DNA of 64,000 nt from Leptolyngbya iicbica LK (GCF_004212215.1 NZ_QVFV01000002.1:848914-912913), one strand, 5' to 3'. Shown: positions 37,947 to 47,100, counted from the first letter of the stretch. The notes: generated by a model not told the origin, from the sequence alone. A program made the numbers and translations.

Positions 37947-40922
37947 TCAATCCACCTGCAATTCTGCCATCAGTTGTTGTACCTGATTGCTCACCAGTTC
38001 GTTGGGGTCCTTGCGCATGAGCGGCAGCAACTCGCGCAATACGCGGGGTGAGGCCACCTGCAAATAGGACAACACCGCCTCGCGGACAAAACCCGTGGGA
38101 TGTTTGAGACAGGCGACGGTATTCTCGGCGCTCAGGCTCCAGCGTTGGGCGCGGGCGAGATGGAAGCAGCAGGCCAAAGCCCAATCCGACAGAAAGTAAC
38201 GCAGATCAAGGAGGTAGCGGAGGCGATCGCTGGGCCGCATCTGGCGATAAACAAACAAGTTACTTTCACGCAGCACGTCTACCTTTTCAGCCCGACTGCG
38301 ACGATCCAAAATGGTCAAAATCGCCCGCTTGCTGGGAATGTCGAGAGTGTTGTCCAAAATCTCGATGCCCCGCGCCTGGTTGGAAGCGCTGCCCCCTTGC
38401 CAACTCACTTGGGCGGCTTGAATGGCTCCCGGTGGTGAGATAAACCGCAGCAGCATAAAGATGCGCTCGATCGCGTCCTTTTGTAACTCTGTCAATGCCC
38501 GCTGCAACAGATTGGCCTCGCGTCCAGCAGGAACACTGTCCTCTAGATCCAGCAAGGCTCCGTAGATTTGCCCCACAAACGTCAATTCCTGGTTGATCAA
38601 ATCTTCGACCCCGTCCCGCCCAAACCGATCTAAAGCGGAGTCAATCCCCTGATTGCGCTTAAAGCCGGTCTCTTGCACCATCCGCAATAAAATCCGCAGC
38701 AGGGTCCGGCGAGTGCTGCCCCAACTGGTGATCAGATTTTGCAGCAGACAGTCGATCGCGGCATCACTGCCCATGTTGCCGATCGCTTGCCAGGCTTGGT
38801 TGCGCAAACTATCAGGCCGATAAGGATCGAGTGCCACTTCTTCCAACATATCTAGCGCGTCATTACCCAGGCGGGTCAGGGCTTGGCTGGCTGCTTCCCG
38901 CGTGGATTTGTACTGCAATGCCTTCATCAACGACGGATAGTATTCCTCCAGGTTAGTGGCGGCGATCGCCTCCAATAGCGCCCGTCGCACCCGCAAAGAT
39001 TCGTCCTGCAACAAGTTAGGAATGTAGAGTCGCAGCGATTGCAAATAATCCGCTTCGCCCAAAGCCCGACACCCCATCACCCGCTCCCGCTCGTGTTCGT
39101 TGGTCAACATTTGGCGCAGGGTATTCACGGCCTCATTCTTTTCGCGGGCATTGCCATGCTTCAACATCAGCGAAGCCGCTGTGCCCCGCACCACCGGGTC
39201 CACTTCGGCATCTAAATAAGACTGCAAACGCCCAATATCAGGGCTGTCATCCGTAATCCAGATGTATCGCAGCGCCAGCGCTAAAATTTCCGGGGGTTGC
39301 TCAGTCTTGAGCAGTTGCCGCACTGTCTCCGCATACTCCCGTCCCGGATACTCCAACATCGCCTCTAGACTCTGCTTCCGGAGGGACAGAGGCAACGCCA
39401 TTAAGCGTGGGGCCAGCACCTCGCCCACACTTCGCGGATCAAGTTCAGAAAGCAGTTCAATACAGGAGCGCTTTTCCGCCTCCGAACCAGGCTTTTCTAA
39501 CTGTTCGACAAAGGCTTTGCGCAACGCCCGCAGGTTGGCCTCACTCCCGCTGAGCAATCCCCGCTGTGCACTTTTGACCAGCAGCTCTAAATATTGCGAT
39601 CGCAAAAACAAGATCGCAATCAGCCAGACAACCGCGAGGAAGGCGATCACCCCTAAAAAGAATTGTGCCTGCAACAGTTGGCTTTCAAAGCCAAGGAAAT
39701 TGGCCCAGGCAATCACAAACAGAATGAAGACGCCTGTGCCCCCCATTGCCAGCGGCTCGGCAATGCCCCCCACCAGGGATTGAAAGAGAGTCCGCTCACT
39801 ATCCGGAATTGGTTGAAACAAGACCGGGCGCGTACTGGCGACCAGGGTGTAGCGCAGCCACTCATCGAAAAATTTCAAGACCACGAGCCCCAGAAATAGG
39901 GCCGTCCCCCCCAAAAGACCGGGAAAGCCGCCAATCATGGTCATCAAACTGAGGCCGATGATGACCACGGGCAACAGCGACAGCACTGCAAATACCCCCT
40001 GACGTTCAATCAGGCGACTCGACGTGAACCATTGAGTCAACAGTTCGATCAGCCCCAACAGGCCGCTAAAAATGCCCAAAAAAGCCGCGATTTCATCGAC
40101 TTCCAGATTCAGTTCGAGCTGGGTCAGGTATTCAAACTCGATCAAATACATGACGATTTGGGCCAGCACAAAGAAGCTGAACAACATCACCACGTACTGG
40201 CGAATGGTGCCGCGCGATCGCTGCGCTTTGTGGTCGTCTTGGGCGGCCTCGGCCTGTCGCTGCAAGGAATCTGGGAAAGCGTGAGAATATTTGCGGCTAA
40301 TCAGCCACAGCACCCCAGAGCCCGCCATCATGATCAGAAATGCCAGCACCAGCACGTTTTGCAAACCGACAAAGCTGACGAGAAAAAACACCGAAAACCC
40401 ACTCAGCACATCGGCCACCAAGTTGCCGCTACTGACGAGGGGAAAGGTGCGCTTGATTTCTCGAATATTGAAGAGCTGATTAGCCGTTATCGAAACGTTG
40501 AGGTCATTGAGCCCATAAATGGCTTCCATCCACAAGCGCATCCCGAAAATGGTCAGCGGCAACACCGACGCAAAGGCCAAGCCCCAGCGAAACAGCAGCA
40601 CGGGCACCGCCATCAACACGGCAATGACCACAATCACCCAGCGCAGCGGCAAAAACTTTTGCAACCAGGAGTAGACGACGCTGAGGCCAAACCCGACTCC
40701 GGCGCTAAAGATGTAGATCCACGGCAGCGAGTCAGGACCATACTCATCCAAAAACAGGGCGGCCGAGCTAACCTCTAACCACAAAATCCCCATGGAAGTC
40801 GCGGTGTAAAACGCGAACATCAAAAAAGTGCGCTCGACTTCATTAGGGCGCAGGTTAATGACTCGCAGCACCTGCTGCTGCCATTGCGGCAGGGATGGAG
40901 AAGCAGTCCGGCTCGATTGCAT
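37947..40922 (-). CDS. MFS/NTT-like membrane protein fused to HEAT repeats
   Basis: A 991-residue protein. Residues about 25-455 contain 11-12 membrane helices resembling the major facilitator or nucleotide-transporter-like fold (starts VERTFLMFAFYTATSMGILW; conserved GLNDLNVSITANQLFNIREI and the Lys/Arg-rich turn after it). Residues about 460-990 are a soluble array of HEAT repeats (such as DPVVRGTAASLMLKHGNARE and DESLRVRRALLEAIAAT). Similar fusions occur in cyanobacteria; the substrate is unknown. The HEAT part is probably cytoplasmic and may regulate or dock partners. It leads a tight leftward set with a hydrolase and a P450. infC lies 54 bases upstream. Confidence 0.83.
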   Translation of the reverse strand: MQSSRTASPSLPQWQQQVLRVINLRPNEVERTFLMFAFYTATSMGILWLEVSSAALFLDEYGPDSLPWIYIFSAGVGFGLSVVYSWLQKFLPLRWVIVVIAVLMAVPVLLFRWGLAFASVLPLTIFGMRLWMEAIYGLNDLNVSITANQLFNIREIKRTFPLVSSGNLVADVLSGFSVFFLVSFVGLQNVLVLAFLIMMAGSGVLWLISRKYSHAFPDSLQRQAEAAQDDHKAQRSRGTIRQYVVMLFSFFVLAQIVMYLIEFEYLTQLELNLEVDEIAAFLGIFSGLLGLIELLTQWFTSSRLIERQGVFAVLSLLPVVIIGLSLMTMIGGFPGLLGGTALFLGLVVLKFFDEWLRYTLVASTRPVLFQPIPDSERTLFQSLVGGIAEPLAMGGTGVFILFVIAWANFLGFESQLLQAQFFLGVIAFLAVVWLIAILFLRSQYLELLVKSAQRGLLSGSEANLRALRKAFVEQLEKPGSEAEKRSCIELLSELDPRSVGEVLAPRLMALPLSLRKQSLEAMLEYPGREYAETVRQLLKTEQPPEILALALRYIWITDDSPDIGRLQSYLDAEVDPVVRGTAASLMLKHGNAREKNEAVNTLRQMLTNEHERERVMGCRALGEADYLQSLRLYIPNLLQDESLRVRRALLEAIAATNLEEYYPSLMKALQYKSTREAASQALTRLGNDALDMLEEVALDPYRPDSLRNQAWQAIGNMGSDAAIDCLLQNLITSWGSTRRTLLRILLRMVQETGFKRNQGIDSALDRFGRDGVEDLINQELTFVGQIYGALLDLEDSVPAGREANLLQRALTELQKDAIERIFMLLRFISPPGAIQAAQVSWQGGSASNQARGIEILDNTLDIPSKRAILTILDRRSRAEKVDVLRESNLFVYRQMRPSDRLRYLLDLRYFLSDWALACCFHLARAQRWSLSAENTVACLKHPTGFVREAVLSYLQVASPRVLRELLPLMRKDPNELVSNQVQQLMAELQVD

Positions 40923-40976
40923 ACGCTAGACGCAGGAAACAGTCTGAGTGCGATCGCCATTCGAGTGGCTAAACCA

Positions 40977-41501
40977 CTATTTTTTCGGCGATAACAGCAT
41001 CATCATATTGCGACCTTCCCGTTTTGGCGCTTGCTGCATCTCAGCAACTTCGTCCAAATCATCAGCCATGCGGCGCAGCAGCTTTTCCGCCAAGTCAGAA
41101 TGCTGGATCTCACGCCCCCGAAACATTACGGTGGCTTTGACTTTGTCGCCAGACTTTAAAAAGCGATGGGCATTTTTGACGCGCACGTTGTAGTCATGAT
41201 CGTCAATCTTGTAACGCATCTTCACTTCTTTGACTTCGGCGTTATGCTGGCGCTTTTTCGCTTCGCGGGCGCGCTTTTCTTGCTCAAACTTGTACTTGCC
41301 GTAGTTAATGATGCGGCAAACAGGAGGAGTGGCTTTATCACTGACTAATACCAGATCCAAATCCTGCTCTTCGGCCATTCGTAGCGCTTCGCTCGGAGCC
41401 ATAATGCCCAGCTGATCGCCATCGGCGCCAATCAGGCGAATTTCAGGAAAACGGATATTCTCGTTAATGGGTGGAACGTTTCGAGGATTTCGGCTTCGCA
41501 T
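40977..41501 (-). CDS. infC: Translation initiation factor IF-3
   Basis: A 174-residue factor that binds the 30S subunit, blocks early 50S joining and checks the start codon. The N-domain begins [22 protein letters not shown], the linker is [23 protein letters not shown], and the C-domain ends with the [20 protein letters not shown] segment. The start is the ATG at 41501; the frame extends upstream only through a TTG. The usual partners rpmI and rplT are not next to it. No ribosome binding site is obvious, and an A+T-rich stretch precedes the gene. Confidence 0.95.
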   Translation of the reverse strand: MRSRNPRNVPPINENIRFPEIRLIGADGDQLGIMAPSEALRMAEEQDLDLVLVSDKATPPVCRIINYGKYKFEQEKRAREAKKRQHNAEVKEVKMRYKIDDHDYNVRVKNAHRFLKSGDKVKATVMFRGREIQHSDLAEKLLRRMADDLDEVAEMQQAPKREGRNMMMLLSPKK

Positions 41502-41991
41502 GCGCGGCAAAGAATAAAAAAGAGAACAGAAGTCGTGAACTCAAAATTGATCGTTCTATAGCCTAATCGCTGTCTTTGATTTCGTCTAGAGGGAAAATTT
41601 TTCCTGACGCCATCAATCCCAGCACTCGAGGGCAGCAACATCTTTACCGATATTAAGGGCCGAGTCGAAATCTGCCCATCTATTCATTGCGAAGTCCGAC
41701 AAAATATTTACATATGCAACGTCGCTGACGGCTGACGTCAGATGTCGGATTGCAGTGCTGCTGGCGATCGCGGCACCGGTGGGCGGTCTGGTGCGGCGGG
41801 TGAATCTTTGAGGGGCTGGCTCCATCCAGCGTTCCACCAATCGTTAGCCCTCGACGAGATCGCTGACGGCTAGAGCCGCCGATTGATAAAACCTGTCAAT
41901 TTCCGCTTAACAAAAGGCTGCCGTCAGGCTAGGATCATCTCCTGTCTTAGCAACGCTACCGGGCTGTAGCAGCGGGTTTGTCGCCAACATC
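41502..41991. other. Intergenic region between infC and ilvH
   Basis: About 490 bases between divergent genes, without a convincing gene. Inverted repeats occur at 41695-41701/41743-41749 (TCCGACA/TGTCGGA), enclosing the perfect 10-bp palindrome CTGACGTCAG at 41732-41741. These would lie about 250-300 bases upstream of the ilvH start. No leader peptide rich in branched-chain residues was seen. Confidence 0.5.
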
Positions 41992-42513
41992 ATGAAACAT
42001 ACATTGTCAGTTTTAGTCGAAGACGAGGCGGGTGTTTTGACTCGCATTGCGGGGTTGTTTGCTCGACGTGGCTTCAACATTGAGAGTTTGGCAGTCGGCC
42101 CGGCTGAGCAAATGGGCGTCTCGCGCATCACGATGATGGTGCCCGGCGACGATCAAATCATTGAGCAAATTACTAAGCAGCTCTACAAGCTCATCAATGT
42201 CCTCAAGGTGCAAGACATCACTGAGGTGCCCTGTGTCGAGCGGGAATTGATGCTCATCAAGGTCAACGCCACGAGTGCCAATCGCTCAGAAATTTTGGAG
42301 TTGGTGCAGATCTTTCGGGCGCGAGTCGTGGATGTTTCAGAAGATTCCCTCACGGTTGAGGTGGTGGGCGATCCCGGCAAGATGGTGGCGATCGTTCAGG
42401 TGCTCAGTCGCTTTGGCCTGCGAGAAATCGCGCGTACGGGCAAGATTGCCCTGACCCGTGAGTCAGGGGTCAATACGGAATACCTCAAGTCTTTGCAAAG
42501 CAAATTGCAGTAG
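41992..42513 (+). CDS. ilvH: Acetolactate synthase small (regulatory) subunit
   Basis: A 173-residue regulatory subunit of acetolactate synthase, which makes 2-acetolactate for valine, leucine and isoleucine. The N-terminal ACT domain reads [33 protein letters not shown]. The C-terminal domain includes [11 protein letters not shown] and the [20 protein letters not shown] segment. It senses valine and raises catalytic activity. The large subunit is not in the window. It converges on the MidA gene with a 23-base gap. Confidence 0.96.
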   Translation: MKHTLSVLVEDEAGVLTRIAGLFARRGFNIESLAVGPAEQMGVSRITMMVPGDDQIIEQITKQLYKLINVLKVQDITEVPCVERELMLIKVNATSANRSEILELVQIFRARVVDVSEDSLTVEVVGDPGKMVAIVQVLSRFGLREIARTGKIALTRESGVNTEYLKSLQSKLQ

Positions 42514-42536
42514 CGATCGCCCCTCGACCATCCCGC

Positions 42537-43748
42537 TCACATCAGCGGCGGCAGGGTCAACCCTTTCAGCGTTTTCTGCTCCAGGGTTTCCAGTCCCTTG
42601 CCTTGAATCAACACGTTAAATTTGCCGACCCCCAGCGGATTCATCAGCTGATGCAGCGCCTCCCGTCGTTGCAGCGCGTATCGCACCGCTTGCGGGTCAG
42701 ACGCTTCCATTTGCATGAGTTGATTTAAGCGATCGCCCAAGCCCAGCGCCATCAAAAACAGTTCTTGCGGCACCTGGCCCAGATTGCTCAGGCCGACGCG
42801 ATCTCCCTGCAGTTCTAACGCAGTGAAATCGACATGAGCGGTGATGTCTTGCTGGCCAATGTTAATCAGTGGGTCGTTGTGGTGCGCGTGCTGGTAATAG
42901 CATTGCAGCGTGCCTTGCGATCGCGCGGGACTGTAATAACGCTCGGCGGTATACCCATAATCAATCGTCAACACATAACCGCGATGGAGTTTGGTCGCCA
43001 CTTCCTTTAACCAGTCCAGAGCCGCCAGGTTGACTTCGGTAGTGTAACCGTCGGGATAGGTTGGCTGGCTGGGAACCACACCGACCCAGTCGAAATAGGA
43101 ACTGAGCGCTGGTTGCGATAATGGCCCTAAGACCAGCGAAAATGGCGGCTTAGCGCCCTCACGATGGGTGACGTACTGCTCTTGCCAGCCGTCGGCAGTG
43201 AGCGTTACCCGATGCACCGGCAGCGCATCCACCAGCTCATTGGAAAAGCAGCAGCCAGTGACCGACTCCGCTGGAAGGTCCGCCAGCTCGCGCCAATCAA
43301 TGGGCACAGAAGCTGCTTGCCACCGCACCAATCGGGTTTGCTGGACTTGTCGCAGTGCGGCGGATGTCTCGACTAAGGTGTAGTGAACAGCCGCAAAACA
43401 GTCCCAATATTGCCGCTGTAAATAAGCCAGGATGGTATCAGCTAGCAATCCCTGGCCCGGCCCCATTTCCACTAAGTGAAAGGGATGAGGTCGGCCCAGA
43501 TGGTGCCACATTTCTACCAGTTGCTCGGCCAGCAGTTCGCCAAAATCTGGCCCCAGGTGCACCGAGGTAGCAAAGTCGCCCTCCATGCCCAAGGGCTCAG
43601 CCTGACTAGTGTAGTAACCGTAGTCAGGCTGATAGAGCGCCAGGGCCATGAAGTCAGCAAAAGGAATCTGCTGTTGGGGCGATCGCTGAATGCGATCGCG
43701 AATCACCGCACACAGTTCTGGCTTCCCCAGAGACACGGGCATCGCCAC
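42537..43748 (-). CDS. MidA/NDUFAF7-like SAM-dependent methyltransferase
   Basis: A 403-residue member of the MidA family (DUF185). NDUFAF7/MidA methylates an Arg of a complex I subunit during assembly in mitochondria. Visible parts are DFMALALYQPDYGYYTS near the start, GDFATSVHLGPDFGELLAEQ, and the SAM loop FHLVEMGPGQGLLADTIL. The later motifs are CFSNELVDALPVHRV, VLTIDYGYTAERYYSPAR and GTLQCYYQH. In cyanobacteria the related target would be NDH-1, but this is inference. The TPR gene lies three bases upstream, so the two are translated from one mRNA. Confidence 0.9.
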   Translation of the reverse strand: MAMPVSLGKPELCAVIRDRIQRSPQQQIPFADFMALALYQPDYGYYTSQAEPLGMEGDFATSVHLGPDFGELLAEQLVEMWHHLGRPHPFHLVEMGPGQGLLADTILAYLQRQYWDCFAAVHYTLVETSAALRQVQQTRLVRWQAASVPIDWRELADLPAESVTGCCFSNELVDALPVHRVTLTADGWQEQYVTHREGAKPPFSLVLGPLSQPALSSYFDWVGVVPSQPTYPDGYTTEVNLAALDWLKEVATKLHRGYVLTIDYGYTAERYYSPARSQGTLQCYYQHAHHNDPLINIGQQDITAHVDFTALELQGDRVGLSNLGQVPQELFLMALGLGDRLNQLMQMEASDPQAVRYALQRREALHQLMNPLGVGKFNVLIQGKGLETLEQKTLKGLTLPPLM

Positions 43749-43751
43749 AGT

Positions 43752-44621
43752 CTAAAGCTGGGCCAAGACAGCTTGGACGTCTGGATAACTAAAAAAGGCG
43801 TCCGTATCCGCGATCAACTTGGGTCCCCACAGGTTGTCGATCAAAAACTGCATATCGGCATAGCGACTGTCTTTTTCCAGAGCCGGAATGCCAATCTCTA
43901 GCGCTGCGTCGACATCCCCTTGGGCAAACTTAGCGACCGCGATCGCCAATTCGGGTTCCGGTTCCATGGGCGCAATTTCGAGAGATTCTTCCCAGCGACC
44001 AATCGCCGATTCCACCTTGCCCTGCTCGTACTCGACCAGGCCGATATTGTTGACCGACGGCCAAAACTCCGGGTCTAGCCCGACCGACCGCTCATATTGC
44101 GCGATCGCAGTGTCAAACTCATTCAGCTTGAAATAGGTATTGCCCAAGTCAAACAGCGCGCCCGGATTGTCAGGGTCAATGGCTAAGCCCGATTCTAGAA
44201 AGTCCGATGCTTTTTCGTAGTTGCCCTTACGAAAATGGGCCGTTCCCAACGCAAACAGCACCGCCGTGTTGTCAGACTCTAAAATCTTGGCCCGGCTGAG
44301 CGCCGCGATCGCAGCGTCAAATTCTTCAACTTGTAGATAGAGGCTGCCTAATAACCCCCAGACAGCGGCGCTAGTGGGCACCAGTTGCGAGGCCAGTTGC
44401 GCCTGGGCTAAAGCCAACTCATATTGCTGAAGCTGGGCTAATTGTGCTGCTTCTTGGGCTAAGGCCAGCCCCTGATCTTCTAAGCGTTCAGCGTCGAGGG
44501 GCAACACGTAGGGTAAAAGTGCTTGCGCTCGAACGGGAGCCGCTATCGTCCAGAGCCCAATCGCCGTCAATGCAGAAAGTAAAGATGTCCGTATTAGCAC
44601 AACAAGTCCTTGAATTCGCAC
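43752..44621 (-). CDS. Exported TPR-repeat protein
   Basis: A 289-residue protein with a Sec signal (about residues 1-32, ending PVRAQA) and five to six TPR units from residue 55 to 250 (such as AIAALSRAKILESDNTAVLF and AIAQYERSVGLDPEFWPSV). It is probably a lumenal or periplasmic scaffold. It is followed after three bases by the MidA gene. If the pair works together, it would link an extracytoplasmic TPR protein with NDH-1 assembly, which is speculative. Confidence 0.85.
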   Translation of the reverse strand: MRIQGLVVLIRTSLLSALTAIGLWTIAAPVRAQALLPYVLPLDAERLEDQGLALAQEAAQLAQLQQYELALAQAQLASQLVPTSAAVWGLLGSLYLQVEEFDAAIAALSRAKILESDNTAVLFALGTAHFRKGNYEKASDFLESGLAIDPDNPGALFDLGNTYFKLNEFDTAIAQYERSVGLDPEFWPSVNNIGLVEYEQGKVESAIGRWEESLEIAPMEPEPELAIAVAKFAQGDVDAALEIGIPALEKDSRYADMQFLIDNLWGPKLIADTDAFFSYPDVQAVLAQL

Positions 44622-44729
44622 GTAGCGCTAGCCATTTGTCAGCTTAGCTTATTCAACTAAATTCGCTGGTGTTGCCATCAAACTACCACTCAGAGGCACT
44701 TAAGGATGGCGAAACAGCGATCGCCCCCC

Positions 44730-45491
44730 CTAATCCAGCAGCAAATCAGCCACATTGGCATAAATCTGGGTCAACGGATGATCCGGGAAACGGAGACTAA
44801 AAATGTCACTGCTCCCCAACTGCATCATTTCCTCTGTGAGTGGCACTATCGACGCGACCGAAGCGCCGTAAGTTTCTTCGACTTCCTGCTTCAAAGCAAC
44901 GAAATCAAACGACGACAAGGCCTTATTGACCAGCAACAGCATCTTTGGCACTTCTAAGCGCCGGGCAATATCGACAGTAACGGCAGTGCCCTGAAAATCT
45001 TGGCGATCAGGCCGCAAAATCAACAACAATACATCCGAAATGGTAATTGACAGCAGCGTTTCCTCATTCAATCCCGGATGGGTATCGATAAATAAGTAGT
45101 CCAAGTTGAGCTGCTGAATTAACCCCTGAAAACCGTCGTTCAGTAGCCCAACGTCATAACCTTCGCGGAGTACCCGAGCAATCTCCCCGGCCTTCAAGCT
45201 AGACGGAATCAAGTAAATCGCGCTGTTACTGCCACCCTGACCTTGAAGTTTATGGGTCACGTCGTAGGCCGCATCTTCAACGGCGCAGCGTCCCCACAGG
45301 TAATCATTCAATGCCAAATTCATGTCGCTTTCATCAAAGCCAAATAGCACATGAATCCCAGGAGACTGAATGTCAGTATCCACAATGCCAACCCGCTTGC
45401 CGGTGCGGGCTACGGTGGCTGCTAGATTTGCTGTTGTATTTGACTTGCCGGTGCCTCCTCGAAAGGAGTGGACAGACACCACTTTGACCAT
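44730..45491 (-). CDS. MinD/ParA-like P-loop ATPase
   Basis: A 253-residue ATPase of the deviant Walker A (MinD/ParA/SIMIBI) class. The P-loop is VHSFRGGTGKSNTTANLAA (about 7-25). The usual signature Lys before GG is Arg here, while the P-loop Lys is kept. Other motifs are GIVDTDIQSPGIHVLFG and the Walker B-like YLFIDTHPGLNEETLLSI, then LILRPDRQDFQGT. No C-terminal amphipathic membrane helix like that of MinD is obvious, and no minC or minE is next to it. Its cargo is unknown. The gene stands alone. Confidence 0.85.
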   Translation of the reverse strand: MVKVVSVHSFRGGTGKSNTTANLAATVARTGKRVGIVDTDIQSPGIHVLFGFDESDMNLALNDYLWGRCAVEDAAYDVTHKLQGQGGSNSAIYLIPSSLKAGEIARVLREGYDVGLLNDGFQGLIQQLNLDYLFIDTHPGLNEETLLSITISDVLLLILRPDRQDFQGTAVTVDIARRLEVPKMLLLVNKALSSFDFVALKQEVEETYGASVASIVPLTEEMMQLGSSDIFSLRFPDHPLTQIYANVADLLLD

Positions 45492-45964
45492 ATGTCTACC
45501 TTCCAGGGTTATCGCGCTGCTTGATCTTCGCTCAAAAGCTTAAGCATACCGGGACTCGCAGCAATGACGCCTCAGTGTTATTGAAGCTTACCGTGTTTAA
45601 TCCACGTCACATCGCCGCAGATGTGCCAGTTGTGTCTGTGATAAGTGTATGGGAAAGCTTCGATTTATCTCAAAAAAATCAATGCCACAGGCCAGAACAA
45701 GGGTGCAACACTCTGCTGAACCAACGGCTTGATGATGTGCCGCCTAGCGTTTAAGGCATACCGGGTTAGCGGTAATACCAGGTCGGGACAACTCAAAGCC
45801 GAGTCCCTATGGAGTACATCGTTGAGCAACTCAGGAAAGAGTCTTGAAGTGATGAACTCAAGCGTTGCGCCAGTCCCTCAGACAGCTTCACAATGGCGAG
45901 ATTCCCAAAATGGGCTTAGGCCAAAAACCACCGACAAGGGATACGTACTCCTAATTCTCAAACA
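45492..45964. other. Intergenic region between the DUF2973 and MinD-like genes
   Basis: About 470 bases without a convincing gene. GCATACCGGG occurs twice (about 45543 and 45760) in the same orientation. GGGAC/GTCCC at about 45785-45805 could form a small hairpin. No tRNA fold was found. Confidence 0.45.
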
Positions 45965-46267
45965 TTACGCATCGTCATCAGTCGTGTTTTCAGAATTGCC
46001 TTCGTAAAGGGCATCTAGCTGCTCGCGGGCGTCTTCGAGGGAAATCGATTTCATGACTAGCAGCGGCTCGTCCAACACACGTCCAGTTTCGTCCAACATT
46101 TCCGGATGCGGGACGGAGCGCTGGCCAGCATTCTCAGGAGCACTGCCAAAGCCTCGGTTGCTCGTACGACGGGTGTCAGTACCAAACATGATGATGTTGC
46201 GGATCAAGTTACTGACAGCCAACACCGATAAAACTGCGAATGCAATGATGTAGATAGCGTGCAGCAT
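45965..46267 (-). CDS. DUF2973 family protein
   Basis: A 100-residue protein of a family confined to cyanobacteria. It has one N-terminal membrane helix (MLHAIYIIAFAVLSVLAVSN) and the conserved tail HPEMLDETGRVLDEPLLVMK, then SISLEDAREQLDALY. The start is the ATG of MLHAIYI, matching the family start; the frame upstream needs a TTG. It lies close to a DUF2605 gene, a neighbour often seen with it. No function is known. Confidence 0.87.
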   Translation of the reverse strand: MLHAIYIIAFAVLSVLAVSNLIRNIIMFGTDTRRTSNRGFGSAPENAGQRSVPHPEMLDETGRVLDEPLLVMKSISLEDAREQLDALYEGNSENTTDDDA

Positions 46268-46463
46268 GGTTTCTGTGACGTGGCTCCTAAAGGCTTGAAT
46301 CAAGGGGGACCAATACCCGCATGGTCGCAGATGTTTGATCGCCTTTGTTTAGTGTATCGAAGGTCGAGGGTGATTTTCAGGCGATCGCCTAAAACCTTGA
46401 CGCTCATCATTGCTTGTCGAGTCATCCGCAACAGACTCTCGCGGTCTTGGTCAATACCATCAA

Positions 46464-46805
46464 TTAATCTGAGTCTGTATTGTCTGTAGTGTGTTGGCGA
46501 ATGTAGCGTGATGTTTGCCAGCACTTATTCACCAGTCGGTGCCACTGCCCGACGACAGCCATATCGACACCAGCATGGCCATCTGTAGCTAGCAGCAGCG
46601 TTTTTGCGGTAGCGACGGCTTGTTGTGCCGTGGAAACCTCTTGTTCTAGCGCTTGGCGATCGCTCTCGGGCAAACAATCCGCTTGGGCAGAATTCAGTAG
46701 TGTTTGAGTTTCACCAAACCAATATTGAAAATCTTCCAACAAGGGTTCTAAAACCGCTTGGACAATGGGTTGCTCGGGTTGATTTGAAGGCTCAGTGGCT
46801 GACAT
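46464..46805 (-). CDS. DUF2605 family protein
   Basis: A 113-residue soluble helical protein. The segment VLEPLLEDFQYWFGETQTLL marks the cyanobacterial DUF2605 family. A second helix pair (ALEQEVSTAQQAVATAKTLL) and a WHRLVNKCW motif follow. It has no signal or membrane segment. It stands upstream of DUF2973 in the same direction, with about 200 bases between. The pair recurs in cyanobacteria (from memory), but the role is unknown. Confidence 0.82.
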   Translation of the reverse strand: MSATEPSNQPEQPIVQAVLEPLLEDFQYWFGETQTLLNSAQADCLPESDRQALEQEVSTAQQAVATAKTLLLATDGHAGVDMAVVGQWHRLVNKCWQTSRYIRQHTTDNTDSD

Positions 46806-46854
46806 TGTGACGGGTGGCTTCCATGCATCTCTTGTCTGTCAGCGTAACAAGGTT

Positions 46855-47100
46855 TTACCGTTGACTGCTTTGCTGCTCTTGCAGTGATTGCCATCCTGCC
46901 TGCCAGGCATGGCGATTTTTCAAGCCCTTGGCGTTGATCCAAAATCGGACGTCAGGATCACAGGCTGCCACCATCTCGGCGAACACCATGCCCTGCTCAT
47001 TTTTGCGCGTTACAACCTGAAAATGTCGCCATCCGAAAGTCTTTTCTTGGGCTGTCCATTTCGACCCTATGAGGTGCGGAAACTTTTGCTTTTTGGCCAT
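46855..47100 (-). CDS. Trp-rich conserved protein (TIGR02450)
   Basis: An 81-residue basic protein rich in Trp. KFPHLIGSKWTAQEKTFGWR, then HFQVV and WINAKGLKNRHAWQAGWQSL, define the TIGR02450 family, found in cyanobacteria and some marine proteobacteria. The function is unknown. It lies 50 bases upstream of DUF2605 and points the same way, so it may lead a small group with DUF2605 and DUF2973. Confidence 0.88.
   Translation of the reverse strand: MAKKQKFPHLIGSKWTAQEKTFGWRHFQVVTRKNEQGMVFAEMVAACDPDVRFWINAKGLKNRHAWQAGWQSLQEQQSSQR

Noticed and set aside
40964-40987. A rightward terminator (AGTGG/CCACT then T run) at the infC 3' end
   Set aside because: The T run is the complement of Lys codons at the end of infC, and no rightward gene ends here. 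Read leftward there is no T run.
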